From Oscillospiraceae bacterium (lineage in GTDB: Bacteria > Bacillota > Clostridia > Oscillospirales > Oscillospiraceae): a stretch of DNA of 41,627 nucleotides. Positions 40,807 through 41,627 of this stretch are shown piece by piece (position 1 is the stretch's first letter; each line of letters starts with the position of its first letter). Below the pieces are notes generated by a model. It was not told where the DNA came from. It was given only the letters and a program-made list of their open reading frames with translations, and did not search any database. A program made the translations under genes and the position numbers. The stretch lies in assembly GCA_031261635.1 (NCBI GenBank), contig JAISJH010000113.1, positions 1-41,627 on the forward strand, in the 5' to 3' direction.

Positions 40807-41627
40807 CTATTCACTCCCTTCTAATGTAATTACATCAGTGTCGATTATCGTGTCCCAACTGTCCTTGTTTAAAATGTGGAATTTCAATTCGACAGATTCT
40901 ATGTCAGTAATGCCATTTTCCTCAAGAGAGGACGAGAAGAACGAAAGCGTCGTATTCGCCATCTTCCCCGGCAGTACATCACAGCTCATCGACCCATCAA
41001 TCATAAAACCGTTGATAGAAGTGCCGCGTGACTGTACCGTAATGGGGATGTCGCTGTTATTCTCAATATAGAACTTAATGTCAGTTCCAAAAAATGCTTC
41101 TGAGTCAAAATCGACAAAAGAAATCTTTATGCCGTTTTGCTCAAACGCCACCCGCTTTGTTTCACTTGCGACTTGTTCAACACTACCTGCTGCCGAGGTT
41201 TCAATAGTGATTGTGTCTGTATCGAAAACAGTATCCCAACTGTCGCTGTTAAAAACGTGGAAAGAAACTTCTATTGTTCCGAGCGTTTCAATTCCACTTT
41301 CTTTGAGTTCCGATGACATAAAGGTTATTGTATCGTTGTTTTTCTTCCCTGCAACGACATCTGCCGAGAACATAACCGAACTCATCATATACCCATTGAC
41401 CGAAACATCACGCGCTTGAACGGTAACAGACTCACTACCTTCGTTCTCAATAAGAACGGTTAGCTCCGGTCCAAACATACTGTCCTTAAGTCCAGTAACT
41501 ATCAGCTTGATGCCTGACTGCTCGAAAAGCACCCTTTCATCGACCGTAACTTCTTTTGAAGTAGGTGCTACGGTTGGGCTTTCTTTCTCCGTAGGTGTTG
41601 GAGCATTGCTCGTACTGGAGTCTCCGC
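40807..41627 (-). CDS. Secreted or lipid-anchored protein with two tandem repeats (5' end outside window)
   Basis: The frame is open to the window edge, so the start is missing; the GTG near 41532 is internal. From the edge inward: a Pro/Thr/Ser-rich linker (NAPTPTEKESPTVAPTSKE), then two homologous units of about 110 residues. Unit 1 begins VLFEQSGIKLIVTGLKD and ends DSWDTVFDTDTITIE; unit 2 begins VAFEQNGIKISFVDFD and ends DSWDTIIDTDVITLE. Shared inner motifs are VTVQARDVSVNGYM / ITVQSRGTSINGFM. These look like beta-sandwich, DUF4352-type extracellular modules. The linker suggests a membrane or lipid anchor upstream. Function unknown. Confidence 0.8.
   Translation of the reverse strand, partial: GDSSTSNAPTPTEKESPTVAPTSKEVTVDERVLFEQSGIKLIVTGLKDSMFGPELTVLIENEGSESVTVQARDVSVNGYMMSSVMFSADVVAGKKNNDTITFMSSELKESGIETLGTIEVSFHVFNSDSWDTVFDTDTITIETSAAGSVEQVASETKRVAFEQNGIKISFVDFDSEAFFGTDIKFYIENNSDIPITVQSRGTSINGFMIDGSMSCDVLPGKMANTTLSFFSSSLEENGITDIESVELKFHILNKDSWDTIIDTDVITLEGSE

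Noticed and set aside
41530-41532. GTG as start of the right-edge secreted protein
   Set aside because: The frame stays open to the window edge with a Pro/Thr linker, so the GTG is internal.

Overview
The window reads as chromosomal DNA of an uncultured, anaerobic member of the Firmicutes, probably class Clostridia. The reasons are the gene order dprA-topA-trmFO (a Firmicutes arrangement), a folate-type TrmFO, S-layer homology (SLH) repeats on a very large secreted protein, Gram-positive-style promoters (several TTGACA-N17-TATAAT), strong Shine-Dalgarno sites, and an ion-pumping pyrophosphatase. Base composition is near 50% GC by eye, with some AT-richer accessory patches. I see no rRNA, tRNA, transposase, prophage or CRISPR array.

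Layout. (1) 196-6193, minus strand: a MacB-like ABC protein, a HEPN/nucleotidyltransferase pair, then an MBOAT acyltransferase and a DHHW/AlgJ-like partner that probably O-acetylate an envelope polymer. (2) 6357-7666, plus: a membrane-anchored protein of unknown function coupled to a SpoU-type RNA 2'-O-methyltransferase. (3) 8183-13587, plus: dprA, topA, trmFO. (4) 13917-16069, plus: an MGDG-synthase-type glycosyltransferase overlapping a histidine phosphatase-GNAT fusion. (5) 16464-19964: mfd. (6) 20354-21658: an RlmD-type 23S rRNA uracil methyltransferase. (7) 21762-25770, minus: a MarR regulator with a two-subunit ABC exporter that has one degenerate ATP site. (8) 26155-27957: recQ, bracketed by inverted copies of one repeat. 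(9) 28275-30695: a divergent H+-pyrophosphatase. (10) 31234-33151: a MATE exporter and, convergent to it, a VOC-fold protein. (11) 33741-40212, minus: a cobalamin riboswitch, a 49-codon DUF2292/YezD-like gene, a structured leader, and two secreted proteins with DUF4430 (transcobalamin C-terminal-like) modules, the larger ending in SLH repeats. (12) 40374-41627, minus: a small membrane protein and the 3' part of a secreted repeat protein that runs off the window.

The intergenic DNA is unusually full of repeats. A palindromic family of about 165-205 bp (GTCATTGCGA...GCAATCCAG...CTGGATTGC...TCGCAATGAC) is present in about nine copies or fragments. A second family of hairpins carries CCCCTAC/GTAGGGG ends around interchangeable cores. 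A third short family is ATAACAGTTAT followed by CAAATAT units. In addition, five genes end inside private tandem repeats that contain the stop codon.

The most interesting biology is the cobalamin-riboswitch locus at 33741-40212. It looks like a regulated surface system for binding or capturing corrinoids. The next most interesting are the stop-codon-anchored repeats and the inverted element pair around recQ.
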